DNA from: SVQP01 sp045658965
Lineage (GTDB): Bacteria > Bacillota > Clostridia > Oscillospirales > CAG-272
DNA length: 45,440 nucleotides
Direction of reading: 5' to 3'
NCBI GenBank assembly: GCA_045658965.1
Contig: JAZOVZ010000001.1
Location: forward strand, 1-45,440
Of this stretch, positions 22,727 to 30,515 are shown in pieces (the first letter of the stretch is position 1; each line of letters begins with the position of its first letter). The translations under genes and the position numbers were made by a program. The notes beneath the pieces are model-generated. The model was not told where the DNA came from and did not search any database. It saw only the letters and a list, made by a program, of their open reading frames with translations.

Positions 22727-24007
22727 TCAGACCTGCTCGAGTGCTTGCTCAAGGTCTGCGATAATATCAGCGGGATTTTCAATGCCGACAGAGAAGCGTA
22801 CCAGCTCGGGGCGTACGCCTGCGGCAATCAGCTGCTCGTCGGTCAGCTGTCTGTGGGTTGCGCTTGCGGGGTGCAGGGCACTGGTGCGTGCGTCTGCTAC
22901 GTGGACTACGATCGCAGCCAGCTTGAGGCTGTCCATGAGTCTGACAGATGCCTGTCTGCCGCCCTTGACGCCAAAGGAAATGACACCGCAGCAGCCGTCG
23001 GGCAGGTACTTCTGCGCCAGCTCATACTGCGCGTCACCGGGCAGGGAGGGGTAGGAAACCCAATCGATCTTGGGGTGATTTTGCAGGTAGGTGGCAACCT
23101 TGAGTGCGTTGGAGCAGTGCTTTTCCATACGGACTGCAAGGGTTTCCAAGCCAAGGTTGAGAATAAATGCGGGGAGTGCCGCCATGGTGCAGCCCAGGTC
23201 ACGCAAAAGCTGTACGCGTACCTTGGTAATGTAGGCGTTGGCGTTGCCGAACTGCTTAGTGTAAATGACGCCGTGGTAGGATTCGTCGGGCTCATTCATT
23301 TCGGGGAACTTGTCCGAGCCTTCCCAGTCAAACTTGCCGCTGTCCACGATGACACCGCCCACAACTGTTGCATGACCGTCCATGTACTTGGTGGTGGAGT
23401 GCACCACGATGTCCGCACCGAACTCAAAGGGACGGCACAGAATGGGGGTGGCAAAGGTGTTGTCCACAATCAGCGGAATGCCGTGCTTGTGGGCAAGATT
23501 TGCGTATCTTTCAATGTCGAATACGATCAGGGCAGGGTTTGCTACGGTCTCACCAAAGAAAAGTCTGGTGTTCTCGTCGATCATTGCCTCGATCTGCTCG
23601 TCGGTCATATCGGGCGTTGCAAAGCGCACCTCAATGCCCATGCGCTGCAGCGTGACGGCAAAGAGATTGATGGTGCCGCCGTAGATAGAGGACATGGAAA
23701 TAAAGTTCTGACCGGCCTTGGTGATATTGAGAATGGAAAGCAGGCTTGCGGACTGACCCGAGGACACCAGCATTGCACCAACGCCGCCCTCCATATCCGC
23801 AATCTTTGCCTCCACGCAAGCTAAGGTGGGGTTGGAGATACGGGAGTACATGTGACCGTCAGCCTTGAGGTCGAACAGGTCACCAACGTGGTCAACGTCG
23901 GAGTATTTGTAGGTCGTGCTTTGTACGATAGGGAGCACGCGGGGCTCGCCGTTTGCAGGCTCGTAGCCGGATTGTACGCATTTTGTATCGATCTTGTAAG
24001 AAGACAT
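22727..24007 (-). CDS. metY: O-acetylhomoserine sulfhydrylase (MetY)
   Basis: A 426-residue cytoplasmic PLP enzyme of the Cys/Met metabolism family. The PLP lysine is in HSTTKYMDGH. The N-terminus (CVQSGYEPANGEPRVLPIVQSTTY) and YSRISNPT are typical of MetY. The length, longer than the ~380-400 of MetB/MetC, also favours MetY. It converts O-acetylhomoserine and sulfide to homocysteine and pairs with the acetyl-type MetA encoded next. GGAGGTTAAC precedes the ATG. A small hairpin (CCGCC/GGCGG) sits immediately upstream of the ribosome binding site, but no SAM or T-box riboswitch is visible. Confidence 0.93.
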   Translation of the reverse strand: MSSYKIDTKCVQSGYEPANGEPRVLPIVQSTTYKYSDVDHVGDLFDLKADGHMYSRISNPTLACVEAKIADMEGGVGAMLVSSGQSASLLSILNITKAGQNFISMSSIYGGTINLFAVTLQRMGIEVRFATPDMTDEQIEAMIDENTRLFFGETVANPALIVFDIERYANLAHKHGIPLIVDNTFATPILCRPFEFGADIVVHSTTKYMDGHATVVGGVIVDSGKFDWEGSDKFPEMNEPDESYHGVIYTKQFGNANAYITKVRVQLLRDLGCTMAALPAFILNLGLETLAVRMEKHCSNALKVATYLQNHPKIDWVSYPSLPGDAQYELAQKYLPDGCCGVISFGVKGGRQASVRLMDSLKLAAIVVHVADARTSALHPASATHRQLTDEQLIAAGVRPELVRFSVGIENPADIIADLEQALEQV

Positions 24008-24062
24008 GTTAACCTCCTTGCCGCCTATGGCGGAGCAAATAGTAAAGTATTATCAAAATCTT

Positions 24063-24091
24063 ATTTTATCACATGTTACGCATAATTGCAA
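24063..24091 (-). promoter_or_regulatory. Promoter of the metY-metA operon
   Basis: On the minus strand TTGCAA (24086-24091), 17-base spacer, TAAAAT (24063-24068). The leader to the metY ATG is only about 50 bases, too short for a SAM riboswitch. Confidence 0.7.
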
Positions 24092-24154
24092 GAGTTTTCG
24101 GATATTTTTTGTAGACATAGGACTACTTCGCAACCACATTGTGAAAGTTTTCGC

Positions 24155-24271
24155 CCGCCTTTTTCAAAAGGCGGCGCAGGGCGAGGGCGCGCAGCCCTCG
24201 TCGCCTCCGCAGAGGCGAAACGTTTCATCGCCGTATTTGGTTCTTTTTGCGGCAGTTTTGCCAAAAAGAAC
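24155..24271 (+). repeat. Four-stem modular repeat (copy A)
   Basis: Four successive hairpins: H1 CCGCCTTTT/AAAAGGCGG (24155-24174), H2 CGAGGGC/GCCCTCG with loop GCGCA (24182-24200), H3 TCGCCTC/GAGGCGA with loop CGCA (24201-24218), and H4 GTTCTTTTTG/CAAAAAGAAC (24240-24271). The same order, with altered but still complementary stems, occurs at 36485-36606 and, inverted, at 36716-36836. It lies between metY and the plsC operon. There is no gene between 24008 and 24502. Confidence 0.85.
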
Positions 24272-24311
24272 GGAAACGGTTTTCTCACATAAAGCCCCAA
24301 CGGTTGTTTGC

Positions 24312-24331
24312 GGGCGATTCGTGAATCGCCC
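24312..24331. repeat. Short GGGCGA-type palindrome
   Basis: Perfect 9-bp stem GGGCGATTC/GAATCGCCC followed by CCTCCG. It resembles single arms of the TGTAGGGGCGA foldback at 32267-32385 and probably belongs to the same dispersed palindrome family. Confidence 0.6.
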
Positions 24332-24432
24332 CTCCGTTTGCGGCGCTCCTGTAACACTTGGGCACTGTTTTGCTCCCGCAGCCTTCCTGCAAAGAATTTT
24401 GTTTATCAATTTACCGAAATTAAAGAAAACTC

Positions 24433-24461
24433 TTGCAATTGTGGAGATCCTATGATATAAT
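24433..24461 (+). promoter_or_regulatory. Promoter of the plsC / Fe-S operon
   Basis: TTGCAA (24433-24438), 17-base spacer, TATAAT (24456-24461), about 40 bases before the ATG at 24503. A second TATAAT-like word follows at 24464-24469. Confidence 0.75.
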
Positions 24462-24502
24462 ACTATAATGTATTTTAATGCATTGAGATAAGGAAGGGCG
24501 TT

Positions 24503-25144
24503 ATGAAGCGTTTGGAGAACTTCGCCGGCAAGATCTGCGGCTTGATTTTTAGAGTGCTTTGCGTTTTATATGTATACATAGGGTTTAGACCCAAGGTCAT
24601 TTATGCCAACCCCGAGAGAAAGAAAATGGGCTTTGACAAGCCCGTGGTGTTTACCTGCAACCACGTCTCTCATAAGGACGGTATTCTGATCGCGGTGCTT
24701 TTGTGGAAATACCGCATTCATATTCTGTCCGCAAAGGATCAGATGGAAAAGAGCTGGGTCGTCGGTCAAGTGCTCTCCAACAACCGCGCCATTCCCGTCA
24801 ACCGTTTCGGTTTGGATACGGGCTGGATCAAGGAAAGTATCCGCGTGATGAAGGAAGGGAACAGTATGATCATCTTCCCCGAGGGACACACTTCCAAAAC
24901 GGGCGAGATGGACAAGTTCCGTCCCGGCTTTGCGCTGCTTGCCACCATGGCGGGCAGCGAGGTGGTGCCGATCGCCATTGACGGCAATTACAATTTCCTG
25001 TTTGGCAAGAGATTGCGCGTTGTGGTCGGTGAGCCTATGTCGCTTGACAAGGCAGAGGCAGGGCAGAGAAATTCCGAGCACCTGCAGAACCAGGCGGATA
25101 AATTCCGCGAGATCACGGCTGAGCTTTTGGAGCTTGCCAAGTAA
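24503..25144 (+). CDS. 1-acyl-sn-glycerol-3-phosphate acyltransferase (PlsC family)
   Basis: A 213-residue protein with one N-terminal hydrophobic helix (about 12-28). The acyltransferase motifs are intact: NHVSHKDG (H-x4-D catalytic pair), NRAIPVNRFG (motif II), FPEGHTSKTGEMDKFRPGFALLA (motif III) and VVPIAI (motif IV). It should acylate lysophosphatidic acid at the inner membrane face to give phosphatidic acid. It is the first gene of a probable operon; a second PlsC paralogue follows after 24 bases. AGGAAGGG precedes the ATG. Confidence 0.9.
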   Translation: MKRLENFAGKICGLIFRVLCVLYVYIGFRPKVIYANPERKKMGFDKPVVFTCNHVSHKDGILIAVLLWKYRIHILSAKDQMEKSWVVGQVLSNNRAIPVNRFGLDTGWIKESIRVMKEGNSMIIFPEGHTSKTGEMDKFRPGFALLATMAGSEVVPIAIDGNYNFLFGKRLRVVVGEPMSLDKAEAGQRNSEHLQNQADKFREITAELLELAK

Positions 25145-25168
25145 ACCAAGTTTATCGGAGGATTAAAC

Positions 25169-26032
25169 ATGCTTCTTGAACTGTTTTTGACGCTGGGCGC
25201 GCTTTGCTCGGTACTGACTGTTTTTTTGAATGCAACGCTGGTCACCTCGATCATTGATATCTGGATCCCGATCGTTTTGTGGATCGGTTACTCTGTCGGC
25301 TTTTTCGGCTTGTACGTGCTGGGCTTTATTTTCCTGTCCCTGTTCGTGGATAAGTCTAAGCCGCAGGAAAAGCCTAATCGCTTTTATTTGGCTATCTTCG
25401 TTGAGACCATTGCGCTGTATTTCCGACTGGCGCGTATTGAGATCCGCGTGCGCGGTAAGGATAAGGTGCCCGCAGACAGCAACTTCCTGCTGGTTTCCAA
25501 TCACCTTTCCGACCACGACTTTATGTCCATGCTGACCGTATTGCGCGGTCGCAGCATAGCGTTCGTGTCCAAGCCCGAAAATTTTGACAAACCCATTGCA
25601 GGCAAATACTTGCACAAGGGCGGATTTTTGGCTATCAATCGCGAGGAGGCGCGCGAGGCGCTGACCACCATTCGCGAGGTTGCCGGCCGCTTGAAGACGC
25701 TCCCCATTTCCTACGGCGTATTCCCCGAGGGAACCAGAAACCGCCAGGTCGAGGGCTTACTGCCTTTCCGTGAGGGCGTGTTCCTGATGGCAAAAAAAGC
25801 GGGCGTTCCCATCGTGATCGTGCGTGTGACCGATACCGACAAGGTCAAACAGCGCGCGCCTTGGAGAAAGACTCGCGTTTACGTGGATTTCGTGGACGTG
25901 ATTGACGCAGAGACGGTCAGAACGGCGAGATCGCACGAGCTTTCCGAAATGGTCAGAGAGCGCATGGCAGCTGCTGAGGGCTTGCCCCGTGTGCCCGAAG
26001 TGCGCCGTACCTTCAAGTACGGAAACAACTAA
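25169..26032 (+). CDS. PlsC-family acyltransferase with two N-terminal membrane helices
   Basis: A 287-residue protein. Two hydrophobic segments (about 2-30 and 34-60) anchor a C-terminal acyltransferase domain. The motifs are NHLSDHDF (H-x4-D), a motif II-like GGFLAINRE, FPEGTRNRQVEGLLPFREGVFLMA and VPIVIVRV. It is the second PlsC paralogue of the operon and differs from the first in membrane topology, so the two may prefer different acceptor lipids (inference). GGAGGA precedes the ATG. The following gene starts 38 bases after its stop. Confidence 0.88.
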   Translation: MLLELFLTLGALCSVLTVFLNATLVTSIIDIWIPIVLWIGYSVGFFGLYVLGFIFLSLFVDKSKPQEKPNRFYLAIFVETIALYFRLARIEIRVRGKDKVPADSNFLLVSNHLSDHDFMSMLTVLRGRSIAFVSKPENFDKPIAGKYLHKGGFLAINREEAREALTTIREVAGRLKTLPISYGVFPEGTRNRQVEGLLPFREGVFLMAKKAGVPIVIVRVTDTDKVKQRAPWRKTRVYVDFVDVIDAETVRTARSHELSEMVRERMAAAEGLPRVPEVRRTFKYGNN

Positions 26033-26070
26033 ACTAAAAAACAGCCACATGTGTGGCGAGGAGACCTATT

Positions 26071-26802
26071 ATGTTAGAACTGCAACACGTGTCTTATTCG
26101 GTGACCGATGAGTCGACCGGTAAGACGACAGAGATACTGCGCGACGTCAATCTGACCATTGACGACAGATTCGTCGCCATCACCGGCCCCAACGGCTCGG
26201 GTAAATCTACCCTTGCCAAAATCATTGCCGGTATCATTACCCCTACCTCGGGCAGAATTCTGTTCCAGGGGCAGGATATTACGGAGCTCGGCATCACCGA
26301 GCGCGCAAATTTGGGCATCAGCTATGCCTTCCAGCAGCCCGTCCGCTTTAAGGGCATCACGGTCAAGGATCTGATCTCGATCGCGGCAGGTAAGGATATC
26401 TCGGTCGCGCAGGCTTGCGCGTACCTTTCCGAGGTTGGACTTTGCGCCAAGGAATACGTCAACCGTGAGGTCAACGGCTCGCTTTCGGGCGGTGAGCTCA
26501 AGAGAATAGAGATCGCGATGATCAACGCACGCAATACCCCCTTTGCCGTGTTTGACGAGCCCGAGGCAGGCATTGACCTGTGGAGCTTTGGCTCGCTGAT
26601 CACCGTATTCGAGCGTATGTACGAAAAGAACAAGGGCAGCATTCTGATCATTACCCACCAGGAGCGCATCCTGGATATTGCGGATACCGTCATTGTGCTT
26701 TCCGAGGGTACTGTGAGCGCACAGGGCACCAAGGAAGAGATCTTGCCCGGACTTTTTGGCACGCAGAAGCCCTGCAGAGTGATCGTGGGAGGTGAAGCGT
26801 AA
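26071..26802 (+). CDS. sufC: Fe-S cluster assembly ATPase SufC / SmsC
   Basis: A 243-residue ABC-type ATPase. Walker A GPNGSGKST at about 39-47, the SufC-typical AFQQPVRFKG in the Q-loop region, signature LSGGE near 138-142, Walker B VFDEPEAGIDLW, and the switch His in ITHQER. With the SufB-like partner encoded next it forms the scaffold-ATPase pair that builds Fe-S clusters. No SufS, SufU or SufD gene is present, which fits the minimal SMS (SmsC-SmsB) type known from anaerobes. The ATG at 26071 follows GGAGACC; a GTG at 26053 is less likely. Its stop overlaps the start of the next gene by one base (TAATG). Confidence 0.92.
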   Translation: MLELQHVSYSVTDESTGKTTEILRDVNLTIDDRFVAITGPNGSGKSTLAKIIAGIITPTSGRILFQGQDITELGITERANLGISYAFQQPVRFKGITVKDLISIAAGKDISVAQACAYLSEVGLCAKEYVNREVNGSLSGGELKRIEIAMINARNTPFAVFDEPEAGIDLWSFGSLITVFERMYEKNKGSILIITHQERILDIADTVIVLSEGTVSAQGTKEEILPGLFGTQKPCRVIVGGEA

Positions 26803-27725
26803 TGGCATTGGATGCAATTCAAAAGAATTTACTTGCCGAGATCATGGACTTGGAGATCGTGCCCGAGGGCGCGTATAATATTCGTGCAAACGGTGAGGGT
26901 GCGGCAAGACACACCACCGCCAATATTGATATCGTGACCAAGACGGACAAGCCCGGTATCGATATCATCATCAAGCCCGGTACCAAGAACGAGCGCGTGG
27001 ATATTCCCGTGCTGCTGACCAAGACCGGTCTTAAGGATCTTGTTTATAACGATTTTTATATCGGTGAGGATGCCGACGTGCTGATCGTTGCAGGCTGCGG
27101 TATTCATAACGCGGGCGACGAGGAAACTGCACACGACGGTATTCACGCCTTCCACGTAGGCAAGAATGCCAAGCTGAAGTACGTAGAAAAGCACTACGGT
27201 GAAGGCGAGGGCACGGGCGAAAAGGTGCTCAATCCCACCACCGAGATCGATATTGCCGAGGGCGGCTATATGGAGATCGAATCCGCACAGCTGGGCGGTG
27301 TGGACTCCACCGTGCGCGTCACGCGCGCAAAGCTGGCTGACCGCGCAACGCTGGTCATCGGGGAAAAGATCATGACGCACGGTAAGCAGACTGCCGTGAC
27401 CGACTTTACGGTCGATCTGGACGGTGAGAACTGCGGTGCGCACGTCGTTTCCAGATCGGTTGCCAAGGACGAGTCGCGCCAAACCTTCCTTTCCTGCATC
27501 AACGGCAATAACTGCTGCTCGGGGCATACCGAGTGCGACGCCATTATCATGGACAGCGCACGCGTGGACGCAATCCCCAAGGTGGCAGCAAATCACGTGC
27601 AGGCTTCTCTGATCCATGAGGCTGCGATCGGTAAGATCGCAGGCGAGCAGCTGATCAAGCTGATGACGCTGGGACTTTCCGAAAAGCAGGCAGAGGAACA
27701 GATCATCAACGGCTTCTTGCGCTGA
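26802..27725 (+). CDS. Minimal SufB/SufD-like Fe-S scaffold protein (SmsB)
   Basis: A 307-residue SufBD-family protein, much shorter than SufB (~470). The core beta-helix region is recognisable (DADVLIVAGCGIHNAG, EIDIAEGGYMEIESAQLGGVDST, ESRQTFLSC). The C-terminus keeps the family's VAANHVQASLIHEAAIGKIAGEQL. Cysteines at 99, 211, 232, 238, 239 and 245 and His242 in CCSGHTEC could hold a nascent cluster. In the SMS system one such protein is thought to serve in place of the SufB/SufD heterodimer. It is fused in translation to sufC by a one-base stop/start overlap. Confidence 0.88.
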   Translation: MALDAIQKNLLAEIMDLEIVPEGAYNIRANGEGAARHTTANIDIVTKTDKPGIDIIIKPGTKNERVDIPVLLTKTGLKDLVYNDFYIGEDADVLIVAGCGIHNAGDEETAHDGIHAFHVGKNAKLKYVEKHYGEGEGTGEKVLNPTTEIDIAEGGYMEIESAQLGGVDSTVRVTRAKLADRATLVIGEKIMTHGKQTAVTDFTVDLDGENCGAHVVSRSVAKDESRQTFLSCINGNNCCSGHTECDAIIMDSARVDAIPKVAANHVQASLIHEAAIGKIAGEQLIKLMTLGLSEKQAEEQIINGFLR

Positions 27726-27726
27726 T

Positions 27727-28263
27727 ATGGCACATCCCATCAAGCATTTTATCACCATCACGCACCACCGCCACAAGGTCATTGCGCATTGCTTTCGCGT
27801 AGGCATTGGCTGGCAGGGACTTGGGCACGATCTTTCCAAGTATTCGCTTGCAGAGTTCGTGCCGGGTGCGAAATACTATCAGGGGACGCGCAGTCCGGGT
27901 GAGGCGCAGCGCGAGTCCGAGGGATATTCGAATATGTGGCTGCACCATCAAGGGCGCAACAAGCACCACTATGAATATTGGTTTGATTACGTACCCGCAG
28001 CACGTGCGTATGCGGCTGTCAAAATGCCCGTGCGCTACGTAGCCGAGATGTTTTGCGACAGAATGGCTGCCTGCAAAACCTATCAAAAGGAAAAGTATAC
28101 GGACGAGAGCGCATTGAATTACTTTATGCGCGGTCAGGCACGCTCCCGCATGCATCCGGAAACGGCGGCACTCTTGGAGAGTTGGCTGCGCACGCTTGCC
28201 GAGAAGGGCGAGCGCGAAGCGTTTGCCGCAGTAAAGGCGGCGGTAAAGAAAAAGCAGTATTGA
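27727..28263 (+). CDS. DUF5662 family protein
   Basis: A 178-residue His-rich protein. The motifs match DUF5662, an all-alpha family reminiscent of HD proteins: ITHHRHKVIAHC, GWQGLGHDLSKYS with an adjacent His-Asp, LHHQGRNKHHYEYW with clustered histidines, and MFCDRMAACKTYQ. A metal-dependent phosphohydrolase-like role is possible, but the family is uncharacterised. The start codon lies one base after the SmsB stop, so it is part of the same operon and translationally linked to Fe-S assembly; whether it works in that process is unknown. Confidence 0.85.
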   Translation: MAHPIKHFITITHHRHKVIAHCFRVGIGWQGLGHDLSKYSLAEFVPGAKYYQGTRSPGEAQRESEGYSNMWLHHQGRNKHHYEYWFDYVPAARAYAAVKMPVRYVAEMFCDRMAACKTYQKEKYTDESALNYFMRGQARSRMHPETAALLESWLRTLAEKGEREAFAAVKAAVKKKQY

Positions 28264-28292
28264 GTTACAATCATTCTTGGAGGCGAATTGTC

Positions 28293-28481
28293 ATGAAGAT
28301 CAAATTGATCAGCTTTTTGATCGTGTTGATATGCTTGCTCTCTGCCGTGTCGGCAGGGCTGTTTTCGGTGTATCGCAGCGAGGGCAGAATTTTATCCGAC
28401 GAGCAAAAGGCGTGGATCGAGGCGTTTCTTGAGCAGCATGACATTGACCTTCCCAAGCTGCCGGATTTTCTTACACAATAA
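28293..28481 (+). CDS. Small membrane-anchored peptide of unknown function
   Basis: A 62-residue protein. One hydrophobic segment at about 5-27 (LISFLIVLICLLSAVSAGLF) acts as a signal anchor. The rest is a short polar region ending in FLEQHDIDLPKLPDFLTQ. I do not recognise a family. It is accepted as a gene because TTGGAGG sits at good spacing before the ATG, it follows the DUF5662 gene by 29 bases, and a strong terminator follows its stop by about 58 bases. Confidence 0.6.
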   Translation: MKIKLISFLIVLICLLSAVSAGLFSVYRSEGRILSDEQKAWIEAFLEQHDIDLPKLPDFLTQ

Positions 28482-28538
28482 AAGTCAAGGGACGCTTTTT
28501 GCAGCGCAGATCATAAACACGTTTTTATAAAAAAATTG

Positions 28539-28564
28539 AAATCCGCCGATGATTCGGCGGATTT
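28539..28564. terminator. Bidirectional terminator
   Basis: Perfect 11-bp stem AAATCCGCCGA (28539-28549) with 28554-28564 and loop TGAT, with T-rich sequence on the right and A-rich on the left. It serves the convergent operons ending at 28481 and 28583. Confidence 0.88.
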
Positions 28565-28582
28565 CTTTATTTTATCAGATAT

Positions 28583-29794
28583 TTATTTTCCGAATTGACC
28601 GCGCAGAGCACGGAACAGCTGTGCGTATTTGTAGGCGCAAAAGCCTCCCGAACCGGAGATCTCCCAGGTGCCCTGTGCGCTGCTCAGCGAAAGCTTGGAC
28701 TTGCCGCAGGGATTTAGCATTGCAACGGAATCAAGAGCGAATCCAACCGTGCGCATACCGCGTTCGCCGTCCTCAAAGCGTAAAAGCAGCTTTTCGCGCG
28801 TCATGATCAACGTGCCGAACAAAGGCTCGTCCGCAGGCTTTTTGCCAACCGAAAGGATCGTGATGCCTTCGTCCTTGTAAATTTCACCGGTAAAGCCATC
28901 CACGTGGTTCTTTAACCAGGAGACCTGATAGTCCATCCATGCGTCGGGAGTGGAAATGGGGGTCTCGCAATTGAGAAAAACAAAATTGCCTGCCTCGGTA
29001 TAGTTGGCGGTCATGCCGCAGCCGCGGCAGCTGATGTGGGTGCCCGAGGAGTACAGGACCGAGTGCTCGCGGCATCGCGGGCATACGTACAGCATTCTTT
29101 CCAGGCGTTCGGCACGGTGGCTTGAGCTGTAGGTCAGCCCAAGCGATTTGTCGTTGACGCAGAGCGTACGGCTGATCAGCGCGTGCAGGTCACCGTCGCT
29201 CATTTGCGCATATTCTTCGGGGGTCAGCGTTCGCTCGTGACGACCGATAAAGGGGCCTTTGCGCCTGCCGTCGCCCCAACGCGGCAGAGCACCGATCCCA
29301 CCGTGCAGCGTGTACAGTATCACGGGTATACCGAGGGCGCGGATCAAGGGAACGGTCTGCTTGCTGATCGGATCGGGAACGTAGCCGTATGCAGGTTGAC
29401 CGCAGGGGAACAGACAAACGCTGCCTCCCTCGCTGACGACTTGCTTGATTGCCTGCACCGCAGAAGGGGACCAGGTATGCAAGCTCGGCTTTTGCCGGAT
29501 GGGGGCTGTGAGTGCGTCGGCAAGTGCAGCGATCGGACCGCGACGCTGGGCTTGCGTTTGCACGCAGTATACGGGGTAATCAAATGAAAGGCGCACGAGT
29601 AATGCGTCCTGCAGGGTCTGGCTGTTGCAGAGGATGAGGTGCGGCCCCGGTTCCTTGCTCGTCACGGTCTGCGAACGGAAGCCGAGATACGCACGTGCAT
29701 ATATTTTGCCAATTGCGCGGTAAAGCCCGAAGGTGAGCTTGTGTCGGCTTTGGCAATGCCTGCCTGTTTCGTGAGGAGCTGCTTGCTTATTCAT
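28583..29794 (-). CDS. Acyltransferase-like protein with zinc ribbon and degenerate active site
   Basis: A 403-residue protein resembling clostridial PlsC-like proteins that carry a C-terminal zinc ribbon. The PlsC-like part (about 30-230) contains HLILCNSQTLQDALL, GGSVCLFPCGQPAYG, PVILYTLHGGIGALPRWG and RRKGPF. The ribbon is CPRC...CRGCG (about 265-290), followed by a PH-like beta-rich end. Two catalytic positions are altered: the H-x4-D histidine is Ser (NSQTLQD), and FPEG reads FPCG. It may therefore be a non-catalytic or changed-specificity paralogue. The ATG overlaps the end of the upstream lipoprotein gene by 8 bases. Confidence 0.7.
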   Translation of the reverse strand: MNKQAAPHETGRHCQSRHKLTFGLYRAIGKIYARAYLGFRSQTVTSKEPGPHLILCNSQTLQDALLVRLSFDYPVYCVQTQAQRRGPIAALADALTAPIRQKPSLHTWSPSAVQAIKQVVSEGGSVCLFPCGQPAYGYVPDPISKQTVPLIRALGIPVILYTLHGGIGALPRWGDGRRKGPFIGRHERTLTPEEYAQMSDGDLHALISRTLCVNDKSLGLTYSSSHRAERLERMLYVCPRCREHSVLYSSGTHISCRGCGMTANYTEAGNFVFLNCETPISTPDAWMDYQVSWLKNHVDGFTGEIYKDEGITILSVGKKPADEPLFGTLIMTREKLLLRFEDGERGMRTVGFALDSVAMLNPCGKSKLSLSSAQGTWEISGSGGFCAYKYAQLFRALRGQFGK

Positions 29795-30356
29795 CTGCTT
29801 GCGTACCAAAGGTGTCGGGGGTGATGGATTGCGCCGTGGTGCTTTGGATCGCACCGGGGTAATCGCCGTCAACAAGCAGTTCAACCGAAAGCTCGGGATC
29901 TCCCTCGGTTTTGAAGGTGACGTAGATCAGATCGTAGCCGTACGTTGCGGCATCTGCCGAGGTATAGGTGGGGGTTACTGTCAAGATGTCGCCGCTTGCG
30001 GCAAAATCCACCGTAAAGTGCGCAACGTCCTTTTCGGCGGCAGAACGGTAGAGCAGCAGATGATGCGTTGTAGTACCGTCACCGTTACTTGCTTTGTTGT
30101 GCAGCACGTAGTGCCCGATGTCATCGCGCTCCGGAGCTGCGCACAGCGAAATCCAATCTGCGACCGCCTGATTTTCGCAAGCGGCAGCCTTGGAAATGCC
30201 GATCACCCAACTGCTTTGGTATTGCGTGCCGTTTTGGGTGGCAACGGTATCGTATTCCTGGGTGCTGTGCTGCTCGGTGCTCGGGTCCTGTGCCTTGCAG
30301 GCGCAAAGCAAGCAGAGAAGCGCGAGTGCTGCTGCGATCAATCCGGTGTGTTTCAT
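29787..30356 (-). CDS. Small secreted lipoprotein of unknown function
   Basis: A 189-residue protein. The signal peptide ends in CLLCAC, a plausible lipobox with Cys as the lipidated residue. It is followed by an acidic, Ser/Thr-rich linker (DPSTEQHSTQEYDTVATQNGT) and a compact mixed domain (SSWVIGISKAAA to VELLVDGDYPG). I do not recognise the domain. The start MKHTGL at 30356 is preceded by GGAGAG and is the only in-frame start giving a clean signal peptide. Its 3' end overlaps the acyltransferase-like gene, so the two form an operon. Confidence 0.7.
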   Translation of the reverse strand: MKHTGLIAAALALLCLLCACKAQDPSTEQHSTQEYDTVATQNGTQYQSSWVIGISKAAACENQAVADWISLCAAPERDDIGHYVLHNKASNGDGTTTHHLLLYRSAAEKDVAHFTVDFAASGDILTVTPTYTSADAATYGYDLIYVTFKTEGDPELSVELLVDGDYPGAIQSTTAQSITPDTFGTQADE

Positions 30357-30389
30357 AGGGCTCTCTCCTGTCTGTGTGCTATCTCTCTC

Positions 30390-30420
30390 CATTATATCAT
30401 ATACGCGCGTATCTGTCACG
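30390..30420 (-). promoter_or_regulatory. Promoter of the lipoprotein operon
   Basis: On the minus strand GTGACA, 17-base spacer, TATAAT. The -10 box is perfect and the -35 box is one base off consensus. Position is accurate to a few bases. Confidence 0.65.
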
Positions 30421-30462
30421 CATTTTTTTGTAAATTTATAAATTTTTCTTACTTTCCCCGAT

Positions 30463-30496
30463 GTGACCGTTTCCGTCAAGGCACGGGGCGTATAAT
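30463..30496 (+). promoter_or_regulatory. Possible Spo0A-type spoIIGA promoter with 22-base spacer
   Basis: TATAAT at 30491-30496 is perfect, but no -35 box lies at 17 bases. GTGACC (30463-30468) lies 22 bases upstream, the same unusual spacing as the Spo0A-activated spoIIG promoter of B. subtilis. A near-match to the 0A box (TGACGGA, 6 of 7, on the minus strand at 30472-30478) lies between them. Confidence 0.4.
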
Positions 30497-30515
30497 AGGG
30501 GCGGAGGTGAGAGGG

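Noticed and set aside
24008..24092. SAM or T-box riboswitch upstream of metY-metA
   Set aside because: The promoter leaves a leader of only about 50 bases, with no SAM-I core, T-box sequence or long terminator stem.
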